DNA of 58,910 nt from Mageeibacillus sp. UBA5436 (GTDB taxonomy: Bacteria > Bacillota > Clostridia > Saccharofermentanales > DTU023), in contig DIRM01000038.1 of NCBI GenBank assembly GCA_002427545.1, positions 1-58,910 on the forward strand, given 5' to 3'. The notes below the pieces were generated by a model. That model searched no databases. It was not told the DNA's origin and saw only the letters and a list, made by a program, of their open reading frames with translations. Position 1 is the first letter of the stretch. Every line of letters starts with the position of its first letter. Of the stretch, positions 43,629-52,642 are shown in pieces. The position numbers were made by a program, and so were the translations under genes.

Positions 43629-44621
43629 ATGCCTACAATACCTGTTATGATGGGGCTAATGGATCCATTATATAATTTATTTGGTTGGATCTTAAGTAAA
43701 ATGTATCTATGGATAGAAGATTATGGTTTGGTTATCATTGTCTTTACCATTTTTATCAATGTTATTCTTTTGCCATTCAGTATAAAATCGCAAAAGGGAA
43801 TGTTAAAACAACAAGGTTTGCAAGATGAGATTAATGAGATAAAAAGACAATTTCCAGACGATCCACAAACGCAACAACAATTACAGCAAGAACTTTTTCA
43901 AAAAAATGGAATTTCCATGACCTCAGGTTGTTTGCCCTCATTTTTAAGATTGTTTTTGATTCTCCCAGTTTTTAGAATATTCCAAAAACCTTTGCAATAT
44001 ATTGGCGGTGTTTCAGCAGATAATATTACTAAAATAAGTGATTATCTAGTTAATAGAAACTTATTAACTGATCAGAATGTAAAAATGTTAGCAAGATCGG
44101 ATATTCAAATTATTTCTGCTTTACAAGACAATGCTAGTGCTTTAGGAACAGCTGTAGAAAAAGGTTGGATTAAATTAAATCAATTAATTGATTTGGATTT
44201 TCTTGGTATTAATTTAGGTAGAACTCCATCTTGGCGTCCATCTGATATTTTTGGCGCAGAAAGCCGTGTTTATTTACCATTGTTAATTTTACCAGTTTTG
44301 ACTATTGTTGCGATGATTATCCAAATGAAGTTAACGACTAAAATTTCACAGGCGAAAGTTGTAGACAAAGAAGAAGTTGAAAGAGCCAAGAAAAACCCTG
44401 CGAGGAGTCAACAAGTACAAGGAAATCAAGGCACAGAAGGTATGATGAAGAGCATGAATATTATGATGATTGTTCTGATGGTCACGACTGTTTTTGCTTT
44501 GCCTTCAGCGATGGGTATTTATTGGGTAATGAATTCAGTTATGAGCATTGCACAATCCCTATTTCTTTATTATTTTTATACAAAACCTTTCCGTAAAGCC
44601 TTAGGGAATCTTGAACAATAA
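43629..44621 (+). CDS. yidC: YidC/Oxa1-family membrane protein insertase
   Basis: Inserts and folds inner membrane proteins, alone or with Sec. It has 330 aa with about five helices. The first is around 30-50 (V-I-I-V-F-T-I-F-I), followed by a cytoplasmic coiled hairpin rich in Gln (60-95), then helices near 100-120, 215-235 and 275-310. There is no lipobox, unlike many Firmicutes YidC proteins. The loop between helices 2 and 3 is long. AAGGAG precedes the ATG. jag follows 47 bp downstream, the normal pair. Confidence 0.93.
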   Translation: MPTIPVMMGLMDPLYNLFGWILSKMYLWIEDYGLVIIVFTIFINVILLPFSIKSQKGMLKQQGLQDEINEIKRQFPDDPQTQQQLQQELFQKNGISMTSGCLPSFLRLFLILPVFRIFQKPLQYIGGVSADNITKISDYLVNRNLLTDQNVKMLARSDIQIISALQDNASALGTAVEKGWIKLNQLIDLDFLGINLGRTPSWRPSDIFGAESRVYLPLLILPVLTIVAMIIQMKLTTKISQAKVVDKEEVERAKKNPARSQQVQGNQGTEGMMKSMNIMMIVLMVTTVFALPSAMGIYWVMNSVMSIAQSLFLYYFYTKPFRKALGNLEQ

Positions 44622-44668
44622 TTTTAAGCGTTTGAACAGTTAACGCTAATCATATAAAGGAGAATGTA

Positions 44669-45421
44669 ATGACAAAAACAGTAGAAGTTTCGGCGCGCAG
44701 TGTAGAAGATGCGATACAAAAAGGATTGCTGGAACTCGGGATTGAAGAAAACGAAGCGAGTATAGAAGTTATTAATGAAGGCGATAGTGGCGGACTTTTT
44801 GGATTTGGTAGAAAAGATGCTGTAGTACGTATTTCCACTGAACAAGATAATGAATTTGAAGAAGAAGAAACGACAGAAGACTCTGATAAAGAGGATGTTA
44901 AATTAGAGCAGAATAAAGAAAAAAATAATAGCTCAGAAACGGTTACTCTGTCAGTTGAAGAACAAGAAGAAGTCGAATCTCAGGCAGTTGAATTTGTTGC
45001 AAAAGTTATGCAAAGTTTGGATATACATGGAAAAATGTCATCTTATTTTGATGAACATAGTGTTTTACATTTAAATGTGATTGGTGATGATCTTGGTGCT
45101 GCTATTGGTCGACGTGGTGAAACTTTAGATGCATTAGAGTATTTGACGATTTTAGCTGTTAATAAAAATCGAGAATCCTATGTTCGTGTCTCTTTAGATG
45201 TTGGTGGATATCGTGAGCGACGTATTAAAAGTGTAACGCAGCAAGCTAGAAGATCAGCTGAACGCGTTATTCAAACAGATAGAAAATATACAATGAAACC
45301 GATGACTTCGGCAGAACGAAGACAAGTTCACATTGCTTTACAAGATTATTCTGGTGTTCGTACGAATAGCGAAGGTAGAGAACCAGACCGCTCAGTGGTT
45401 ATTTATCCCTCAAATGATTAA
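44669..45421 (+). CDS. jag: Jag/KhpB RNA-binding protein (Jag-N, KH, R3H)
   Basis: RNA-binding protein tied to cell elongation and division. It has 250 aa. The Jag-N domain is 1-55 with G-L-F-G-F-G-R near 45-51, an acidic linker spans 65-95, the KH domain (about 100-175) has A-I-G-R-R-G-E-T-L, and the R3H domain (180-245) has S-A-E-R-R-Q-V-H. AAGGAG precedes the ATG. It follows yidC and starts the mnmE-mnmG run. Confidence 0.95.
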   Translation: MTKTVEVSARSVEDAIQKGLLELGIEENEASIEVINEGDSGGLFGFGRKDAVVRISTEQDNEFEEEETTEDSDKEDVKLEQNKEKNNSSETVTLSVEEQEEVESQAVEFVAKVMQSLDIHGKMSSYFDEHSVLHLNVIGDDLGAAIGRRGETLDALEYLTILAVNKNRESYVRVSLDVGGYRERRIKSVTQQARRSAERVIQTDRKYTMKPMTSAERRQVHIALQDYSGVRTNSEGREPDRSVVIYPSND

Positions 45422-45426
45422 AAATT

Positions 45427-46881
45427 ATGAAAACAAATTTTGAAAATAAGAATAATGAACAGATAATACACAATGATAAAGAAACAGCGGCAACAATAGC
45501 CGCTGTTTCTACACCAGCAGGTATTAGTGGTATTGCCGTGATTCGTTTAAGTGGGGATCAGGCAGGTTTCATTTGTGATCAACTCTTTCAACCAATGAAT
45601 AAAAATTTTAAAAAACCAAGTCAAATGCAGGCTTATACTGTAGGAGTTGGTTATTGGCATGCTTATCAAAAAAAGGAAATTATAGATCAAATAGTTTTAA
45701 CTTTTTTCAAAGCTCCACATTCTTATACTGGTGAGGATGTTTATGAAATTTCTTGCCATGGTGGCCAATATATAAGAGAAGCAATATTACAAAGCTTATT
45801 TGAAGCAGGTGCTGAACCAGCGGGACCCGGTGAGTTTTCTAAACGTGCATTTATTAATGGAAAATTAAATTTGACAGAAGCCGAAGCTGTTATGGATATG
45901 ATTTCAGCCGAATCTAGTCGTCAAAATCAAGTTGCTTTGCAACAATTAAGGGGTAATCTATCAAAACAAATCGATAAATTAAGAGATCAATTATATAAAG
46001 TCATTGCTCAAATTGAAATGATTATTGAATTTCCTGAAAATGAAGATTCTCCTGAAAAACGCCAAATGATTGCAAATCGTTTAAGTGAAATAAATGATGT
46101 ATTACAACAAGCTATTGCTAGCTTTACGCATGGCCGCATTATTAGAGAGGGCTTTCAAGTAGTCATTGCTGGACAGCCCAATGTGGGAAAATCTTCTTTG
46201 CTCAATTGTTTACTTGGCGAAGATAGAGCCATTGTCACATCTGAAGCTGGTACAACTCGCGATATTGTCGATGCCCAATTGATTATTGATGGTTTATCCA
46301 TTCATTTAACAGATACAGCAGGATTACGATTGACAGAAAACATAGTTGAAAAAGAAGGCATAAACCGAGCCTATCAAGCATTAGAGAAAGCAGATCTTAT
46401 TTTTTATGTTTTTTCACCAGAAAATCCAAACACTTGGCAACAAGATCTGGAAGAAATCAAAACTTTATTAAATCAAAATAAAAATATTACAATCATTGCA
46501 GGAAAACGTGATTTACAAGAACATCAAGAATTATCGACTTTTTTAGATCGTCATATTGATAATTTGGATATTCTTGATTTTTCTGCTTTTGATGATCAAG
46601 CGGATTTGTCTATTAAAAAATATATTTTGCAAACTTTTGAAAAATTTGGAAAAACAGAAAGTGATGCGATTCTTATCACTCATTTAAGACATCGCAATAT
46701 TCTAGAAAAAACTTTTTCGCATATTCAAGAGGCAGAACAGGCATTTGAAAATCAAATTCCTTTAGATATCATATCAGGACTTTTACAAGCATCGGCTGAA
46801 AACTTAGCTGAGATAACGGGAGATCAAGTTTCAGAAGAGTTAATAGACACCATCTTTTCTGAATTTTGTGTTGGTAAATAA
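45427..46881 (+). CDS. mnmE: tRNA modification GTPase MnmE
   Basis: With MnmG, installs carboxymethylaminomethyl or related groups on wobble uridine 34 of tRNAs. It has 484 aa. The N-terminal formyl-THF-binding domain spans about 20-140, a helical domain follows, and the G domain has G1 G-Q-P-N-V-G-K-S-S near 245 and G3 D-T-A-G-L. The C-terminus is F-C-V-G-K, the universal Cys motif. The G4 motif, usually N-K-x-D, reads G-K-R-D here. A 20-residue N-terminal extension precedes the usual start; an internal ATG is not evident. It begins 5 bp after jag. Confidence 0.96.
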   Translation: MKTNFENKNNEQIIHNDKETAATIAAVSTPAGISGIAVIRLSGDQAGFICDQLFQPMNKNFKKPSQMQAYTVGVGYWHAYQKKEIIDQIVLTFFKAPHSYTGEDVYEISCHGGQYIREAILQSLFEAGAEPAGPGEFSKRAFINGKLNLTEAEAVMDMISAESSRQNQVALQQLRGNLSKQIDKLRDQLYKVIAQIEMIIEFPENEDSPEKRQMIANRLSEINDVLQQAIASFTHGRIIREGFQVVIAGQPNVGKSSLLNCLLGEDRAIVTSEAGTTRDIVDAQLIIDGLSIHLTDTAGLRLTENIVEKEGINRAYQALEKADLIFYVFSPENPNTWQQDLEEIKTLLNQNKNITIIAGKRDLQEHQELSTFLDRHIDNLDILDFSAFDDQADLSIKKYILQTFEKFGKTESDAILITHLRHRNILEKTFSHIQEAEQAFENQIPLDIISGLLQASAENLAEITGDQVSEELIDTIFSEFCVGK

Positions 46882-46997
46882 TTGATGTAGAAAATATTAA
46901 TAATGTTTAGATATTTGCATCATAATATAAACAAAAACTTAACGAATAAAATATTAATAAACAGAAAAAACATCCAAGGCTTTAAAGAAAAATAATT

Positions 46998-48926
46998 ATG
47001 AAAAAAGAAAATTTGAAAGATAATACTTGGTTTGCCGGCAATTATGATGTTATTGTGATCGGTAGTGGACATGCTGGTGTTGAAGCTGCTTTTGCAGCGG
47101 CAAGATTAAATAAAAAAACGGCAATCTTTGCGATGACTTTAGAAAGCATTGCTAATCTACCATGCAATCCTAATATTGGCGGTACGGCAAAAGGTCAATT
47201 GGTACGCGAAATTGATGCTTTAGGCGGTGAAATGGGAAAAGCTGCTGATCAACAAACCATACAATTTCGTATGTTAAATTCTTCTAAAGGCCCAGCAGTT
47301 ATTTCGCCTCGAGCACAAATTGATCGAAAAGCTTATCAAGCAGAAATTAAAGAGCGTCTAGAAAAACAAGAAAATCTATTTTTAATACAATCAGAAATAG
47401 TAGATTTAATTTATCAAAATGATCAATCAGGTAAAACTCAAGTTGTTGGAGTCATTGCTAAAGATGGTATGTATTATTCTGCTCAAAAAGTAATTGTGGC
47501 AACAGGTACTTTTTTAAATAGCAAGATTATTATTGGCGATGCTGTCCTAGATAGTGGACCTGATGGTTTATCAGCTGCAATTGGTCTAAGTGATGCTTTA
47601 CGCGAATTAAAAATACCAATAAAGAGATTTAAGACAGGGACACCAGTTCGTGTAAATGCGAGGTCTTTAGATTTTTCTGAATGTGAAGCTCAAAGTTCGG
47701 ATGAGGTAATCTTGCCCTTTAGTTTTGAAAATGATGAAAATCCTAATTGGCAAATAAAAGCAGATTTACCTTGTTATATGACTTGGACAAGCAGTGAAAC
47801 AAAGAAACTTATACTTGATAATATTGACCGCTCACCTTTATTTAGCGGTGTTATCAAAGGTGTGGGACCGCGTTATTGTCCTTCACTTGAAGATAAATTT
47901 GTTAAGTTTCCAAAACATGAAACACATCATGTATTTTTAGAACCGACAGGCCTCAATACATTAGAATATTATGCTAATGGTTTATCTAGTTCTATGCCAC
48001 AAGATGTACAATATCAAATGTTAAAGACAATTAAAGGTTTAGAAAAAGCAGAAATAATGCGTATTGGTTATGCGATTGAATATGATTTAATCGAACCAAC
48101 GTCTTTACATTTATCTTTAGAGTCTCGTATAGTCGATAATATTTATTTTGCTGGCCAAATTAACGGTTCTTCTGGTTATGAAGAAGCCGCAGGCCAGGGC
48201 TTAATAGCAGGTATAAATGCAGCACGATCCATCGATCATTTAGAGCCCATTGTTTTAAAAAGATCGGATGCTTATATTGGCGTATTAATCGATGATCTTG
48301 TCACGAAAGGTACCGATGAACCTTATCGCATGATGACAAGTCGAGCGGAATATCGCTTGATTTTAAGACAAGATAATGCGGATCGCAGATTAACAGAACT
48401 GGGATATCAAATTGGTTTAATATCAGAAGAGAGATATGAAAAATTCCAAGCAAAAATATCAAGAATAGATCAAGAAATTTCACGATTAAAAGAAACACGC
48501 ATTCCATATCAAGGCGAATTGAGTGAAATTTTAAAACAAAAAAACTCTGCTATTAAAACAGGTAATGTTAGTCTAGCTGAATTAATTAAAAGACCTGAAA
48601 TACGTTATGCTGATTTAGCAAAAATTGATCCGCAAAGGCCTAAATTAAATTATGCGGATTCTTTTAGTGTAGAGGTCGAAATTAAATATGAAGGCTATAT
48701 TAATGTTGAAATGGAAAGAATTGAAAAATTCAAAAAATTAGAAAATAAAAAAATACCCAATGATTTTAATTTTCAAAAAATTTCAGGTTTGCGCAATGAA
48801 GCCAAATCAAAATTAGATCAAATTAGACCACTTTCTATTGGACAAGCAAGTCGGATCTCTGGTGTTTCTCCAGCCGATATTTCTGTTTTACTGGTAGCCA
48901 TAGAAGAGAGAAATCGCAAATCATAA
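46998..48926 (+). CDS. mnmG: tRNA uridine-5-carboxymethylaminomethyl modification enzyme MnmG
   Basis: FAD-binding partner of MnmE in wobble uridine modification. It has 642 aa. The FAD motif G-S-G-H-A-G-V-E-A-A is near 22-31, and the family blocks C-N-P-N-I-G-G and G-P-R-Y-C-P-S-L-E-D-K are present. The C-terminal helical domain ends with R-I-S-G-V-S-P-A-D-I. The start ATG at 46998 has only a weak ribosome binding site (AAAGAAAAAT). It follows mnmE by 116 bp and precedes rsmG by 64 bp. Confidence 0.96.
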   Translation: MKKENLKDNTWFAGNYDVIVIGSGHAGVEAAFAAARLNKKTAIFAMTLESIANLPCNPNIGGTAKGQLVREIDALGGEMGKAADQQTIQFRMLNSSKGPAVISPRAQIDRKAYQAEIKERLEKQENLFLIQSEIVDLIYQNDQSGKTQVVGVIAKDGMYYSAQKVIVATGTFLNSKIIIGDAVLDSGPDGLSAAIGLSDALRELKIPIKRFKTGTPVRVNARSLDFSECEAQSSDEVILPFSFENDENPNWQIKADLPCYMTWTSSETKKLILDNIDRSPLFSGVIKGVGPRYCPSLEDKFVKFPKHETHHVFLEPTGLNTLEYYANGLSSSMPQDVQYQMLKTIKGLEKAEIMRIGYAIEYDLIEPTSLHLSLESRIVDNIYFAGQINGSSGYEEAAGQGLIAGINAARSIDHLEPIVLKRSDAYIGVLIDDLVTKGTDEPYRMMTSRAEYRLILRQDNADRRLTELGYQIGLISEERYEKFQAKISRIDQEISRLKETRIPYQGELSEILKQKNSAIKTGNVSLAELIKRPEIRYADLAKIDPQRPKLNYADSFSVEVEIKYEGYINVEMERIEKFKKLENKKIPNDFNFQKISGLRNEAKSKLDQIRPLSIGQASRISGVSPADISVLLVAIEERNRKS

Positions 48927-48990
48927 ATTGATGATTTATTAAAAACTAAAAATACATAAGATCAGATTAATTAAAAGGAAACCGATTTAA

Positions 48991-49740
48991 ATGAAAGATG
49001 AACTCAAACAAACAGATGATTTACTAGGACTAAAAGCTGCTTTGGATAGAATTAAACAATATATTAATCCTAGTCTTTCTGAGCTGCAAGAAAAACAAGT
49101 TTTAACTTATTTTGTTCATCTTTTAGAAGTCAATCGTTATATGAATTTAACGGCGATCACAGATTATGATCAAATGATGGAATTACATCTCTTGGATAGT
49201 ATTTCTGTTTTACCATATTTGCCAATTGAAGAAAATCTTCAAATAATAGATATAGGGACTGGTGCAGGTTTACCGGGTTTACCTTTGAAAATCTTTAGAC
49301 CGGATTTTGTTTTAACCTTATTGGATGCAACAAAAAAACGCCTATCTTTTTTAGATGAATGTCTTCATTTAACAGGCCTTGAAGAGAAAGCAAAAACCTT
49401 ACATGGCAGAGCGGAAGAAATAAGCAGACAAAAAAAATATCGCGAATCTTATGATATTGCTATTGCTAGAGCAGTGGCTTCTTTAAACGTTTTAGTAGAG
49501 TTATGTTTACCATTGGTAAAATTAAATGGGTTCTTTATTGCTATGAAAGGCAATTCAACCCAAGAGATAAAAGAAGCAGAAAAAGCAATAGAATTATTAG
49601 GTGGGGATATTGCCGATGTTATTGATTTTCAATTACCGATAAGCAAAGCATCTCGTAGCTTGATTTTAATTCAAAAAATTGAAGAAACAAAACCTAAATA
49701 TCCAAGGCATGCCGCTAAAATTAAAAATATGCCTCTTTGA
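48991..49740 (+). CDS. rsmG: 16S rRNA (guanine527-N7)-methyltransferase
   Basis: SAM-dependent methylation of G527 in 16S rRNA; loss gives low-level streptomycin resistance in other bacteria. It has 249 aa. The N-terminal part holds N-R-Y-M-N-L-T-A-I near 48-56, and the SAM motif D-I-G-T-G-A-G-L-P-G-L-P-L is near 86-98. A-R-A-V-A-S-L-N-V-L follows near 160. AAAAGGAAA precedes the ATG. It ends the mnm block; the next gene is gyrA rather than the usual parA/noc. Confidence 0.95.
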   Translation: MKDELKQTDDLLGLKAALDRIKQYINPSLSELQEKQVLTYFVHLLEVNRYMNLTAITDYDQMMELHLLDSISVLPYLPIEENLQIIDIGTGAGLPGLPLKIFRPDFVLTLLDATKKRLSFLDECLHLTGLEEKAKTLHGRAEEISRQKKYRESYDIAIARAVASLNVLVELCLPLVKLNGFFIAMKGNSTQEIKEAEKAIELLGGDIADVIDFQLPISKASRSLILIQKIEETKPKYPRHAAKIKNMPL

Positions 49741-49935
49741 TTGTTGCATTCTTAACTCATTTTTTATGATTCAATATCATTTCTAACCAATAGATAACCA
49801 ATAGATTTTAATCATCTATTTAATTTGTGGTACCTTTTTATAATGGCTTCCATATCAAAAAGAGGCGTTTTACGTTATAATGTATATTATTATTAATAGT
49901 TAAGAGAACAAGAATTTTAGGAGGAATCAGCATTC
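49741..49935 (+). promoter_or_regulatory. rsmG-gyrA intergenic region
   Basis: Contains a tandem 11-mer (AACCAATAGAT twice, 49785-49806), an overlapping AATAGAT / ATCTATT inverted repeat, and TATAAT boxes at 49839-49844 and 49876-49881, either of which could serve gyrA. AGGAGG lies before the gyrA ATG. Confidence 0.4.
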
Positions 49936-52626
49936 ATGGCTGAAGATAAAAATAATACAGAAAAACTTGATGCAAGAGCACTACAAGAGCAAAGAGAAGC
50001 AGAAGTTGATCAAGCTTTTCGTAATCCGGATAATGTCATTATACCTAGAGACTTAGAAATTGAAATGCGAAAATCATTCATCGATTATGCGATGAGTGTT
50101 ATTACAGATCGTGCTATTCCAGATGTACGTGATGGTTTAAAACCGGTACATCGACGCATTCTATATTCCATGTTTACACAAGGTTTTACACATGATCAAC
50201 CTTATAGAAAATGCGCAACTACCGTTGGTGATGTATTAGGTCGATTTCATCCACATGGTGATGCCGCAGTTTATGATAGTTTAGTTCGTTTAGCCCAGCC
50301 GTTTTCCATGCGTCATACTTTGGTTGATGGCCATGGTAACTTTGGTTCAAGGGACGGCGATCCACCAGCAGCCTATCGTTATACAGAAGCCAGATTAACT
50401 CGTTTATCTGGTGAGATGATGGCGAATATCAATAAAGATACCGTTGATTTTAGGCCGAATTTTGATGAACATCATTTAGAACCAGAGGTTTTACCAGCTC
50501 CATTCCCAAACTTACTTGTAAATGGTGCAACCGGTATTGCTGTCGGTATGGCTACCAATATTCCGCCTCATAATATGGGCGAAACCATTGATGCTTCTAT
50601 TTATTTAATCGATAATCCCGATAGTGATGCGGATGATTTGATGAATATTATTCCTGGACCAGACTTTCCCACTGCTGGAATTATTATGGGGACTTCGGGT
50701 ATTCGTTCAACTTATCGTTCAGGCCATGGCAGAATTGTTGTACGTGCCAAAACTGAAATAGAAGAAATGCGCAATAATAGATATCGTATTCTCGTTCATG
50801 AATTACCCTATATGGTCAATAAAGCAAGATTAATTGAACGCATAGCGGACTTAATGAAAGATAAACGAATTGAAGGCATTTCGGATGTTCGCGATGAATC
50901 TGACAGAAATCAAGAAGTTAGAATTGTCATTGAATTAAAAAGAGATGCAACACCAAGTGTTGTTCTCAATCAATTATTTCGAAATACACAAATGCAAGAT
51001 ACCTTCAGTGCTAATCTCTTAACTTTAGTCAATGATGAAGAAAATCATTATGTTCCTAAAATTGTTAACTTAGTTGAGGCTTTGCAATATTTCATAGATT
51101 TTAGACGCGAAATTATAACAAGGCGCACCAAATTTGATTTGGAAAAAGCCGAGGCGAGAAAACATATCGTTGAAGGCTTACAATTAGCCATTGATCATAT
51201 CGATGAAGTCATTAGCATCATCAGAGCTTCAGCCAATGAAACCGTAGCCAAACAAAATTTAATAGAACGTTTTGAATTATCTGAAAAACAAGCTCAAAAT
51301 ATTGTGGATATGCGTTTAGGCCGTTTATCTGGATTAGAAAGAGATAAATTACAGGCAGAAGCAGATGATTTAGCCGAAAAAATTGCATATTATAATCGTA
51401 TTTTGACAGAACCGACTTTAAGAGATGATATTGTCAAAGATGAATTATTACAGACGAAAAAACGTTATGCCAATGAGCGTCGCACCTATATTGATCCGAC
51501 GGCTGAATTTGATATGGATATCGATGATGAATCTTTAATTGAAGAAGAGCAAATTGTCATCACGATGACTAAAGAAGGTTATATTAAAAGAATACCAGCT
51601 GATACTTATTCTGCTCAGCATCGTGGTGGACGTGGTATTACTGCTATGCAAACGCGAGAAGAAGACATTGTAGATATGCTTCGGACGACTTCAACTCATG
51701 ATTTTATCCTTTTCTTTACCAATACAGGGCGTGTTTTCAAATTAAAAGGCTATCAAATTCCAGATGCTGGTCGCCAGGCTAGAGGAATGGCTGTTGTTAA
51801 TTTATTGCAATTAAGTCCAGATGAAAAAGTAACAGGATTTATTTCTATAGAGGACTTCGATCAAGATAAATATTTATTGTTTGCTACAGCTCAAGGGCAA
51901 GTTAAAAAGACATCCTTGGATCAATATCTCAATATTCATAAAGGTGGCCTCATTGCAATCAATTTAAGAGAAAATGATAATTTGGTAGGCGTAGAACTTG
52001 CCGATGATAAACATGATGTCATTCTTGTAACCCAAAAGGGTAAAGGCATTCGTTTCTCAGAAACAGATGTTCGAGCAACTGGTAGAAATACGAGTGGTGT
52101 TAGAGGAATTAAATTGTCTGGGCAGGATCAGGTTATAGCAATGGTTGTACCAGATCGTTCAGAGAATCTTTTAATTGTTACAGAAAATGGCTTTGGTAAA
52201 GCAACGAATATTGATGACTTTAGAGTTCAAAATAGAGGCGGCAAAGGTTTAATTGCTTATAAGATTACACAAAAAACGGGTAAAGCAGTCAATGCAGTCT
52301 TACTCAATCAGATGAAGTCAACAGACATTTTATTAATCAATGATGCTGGTATTATTATTCGTATTAATTCTTCAGAAGTTCCAGTACTTTCACGTAGCAC
52401 ACAAGGCGTAACTTTAATGAGAACTCATGATTCTAAAGTCGTCGATTTATCTTTGATTGAAAAAGATGAAGAGGATGATGAAAAAATTCAGGCAAATGCC
52501 GATGTAGACAATTCTGATGCAAATAATGCTGAGGAAGAAAATATAGATGAAGATACAAATATGGAAAATACCAAAGAAAGTACAGATACAATCGATGAAG
52601 ACGATGAAGAAACAGATAATTCTTAA
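49936..52626 (+). CDS. gyrA: DNA gyrase subunit A
   Basis: Breakage-rejoining subunit of gyrase. It has 896 aa. The catalytic tyrosine is Tyr149 in A-Y-R-Y-T-E. The C-terminal wrapping domain has a GyrA box as Q-H-R-G-G-R-G at 561-567, supporting gyrase rather than ParC; a related N-R-G-G-K-G occurs later. The position equivalent to E. coli Ser83 in the quinolone-determining region is Ala110 (H-P-H-G-D-A-A-V-Y-D), with the following Asp kept (114). It has an extra 30 N-terminal residues and an acidic Asp/Glu/Asn tail of about 60 residues. gyrB is not in the window. An alcohol dehydrogenase gene follows 16 bp downstream. Confidence 0.95.
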   Translation: MAEDKNNTEKLDARALQEQREAEVDQAFRNPDNVIIPRDLEIEMRKSFIDYAMSVITDRAIPDVRDGLKPVHRRILYSMFTQGFTHDQPYRKCATTVGDVLGRFHPHGDAAVYDSLVRLAQPFSMRHTLVDGHGNFGSRDGDPPAAYRYTEARLTRLSGEMMANINKDTVDFRPNFDEHHLEPEVLPAPFPNLLVNGATGIAVGMATNIPPHNMGETIDASIYLIDNPDSDADDLMNIIPGPDFPTAGIIMGTSGIRSTYRSGHGRIVVRAKTEIEEMRNNRYRILVHELPYMVNKARLIERIADLMKDKRIEGISDVRDESDRNQEVRIVIELKRDATPSVVLNQLFRNTQMQDTFSANLLTLVNDEENHYVPKIVNLVEALQYFIDFRREIITRRTKFDLEKAEARKHIVEGLQLAIDHIDEVISIIRASANETVAKQNLIERFELSEKQAQNIVDMRLGRLSGLERDKLQAEADDLAEKIAYYNRILTEPTLRDDIVKDELLQTKKRYANERRTYIDPTAEFDMDIDDESLIEEEQIVITMTKEGYIKRIPADTYSAQHRGGRGITAMQTREEDIVDMLRTTSTHDFILFFTNTGRVFKLKGYQIPDAGRQARGMAVVNLLQLSPDEKVTGFISIEDFDQDKYLLFATAQGQVKKTSLDQYLNIHKGGLIAINLRENDNLVGVELADDKHDVILVTQKGKGIRFSETDVRATGRNTSGVRGIKLSGQDQVIAMVVPDRSENLLIVTENGFGKATNIDDFRVQNRGGKGLIAYKITQKTGKAVNAVLLNQMKSTDILLINDAGIIIRINSSEVPVLSRSTQGVTLMRTHDSKVVDLSLIEKDEEDDEKIQANADVDNSDANNAEEENIDEDTNMENTKESTDTIDEDDEETDNS

Positions 52627-52642
52627 TTATAGGGGGGAATAA

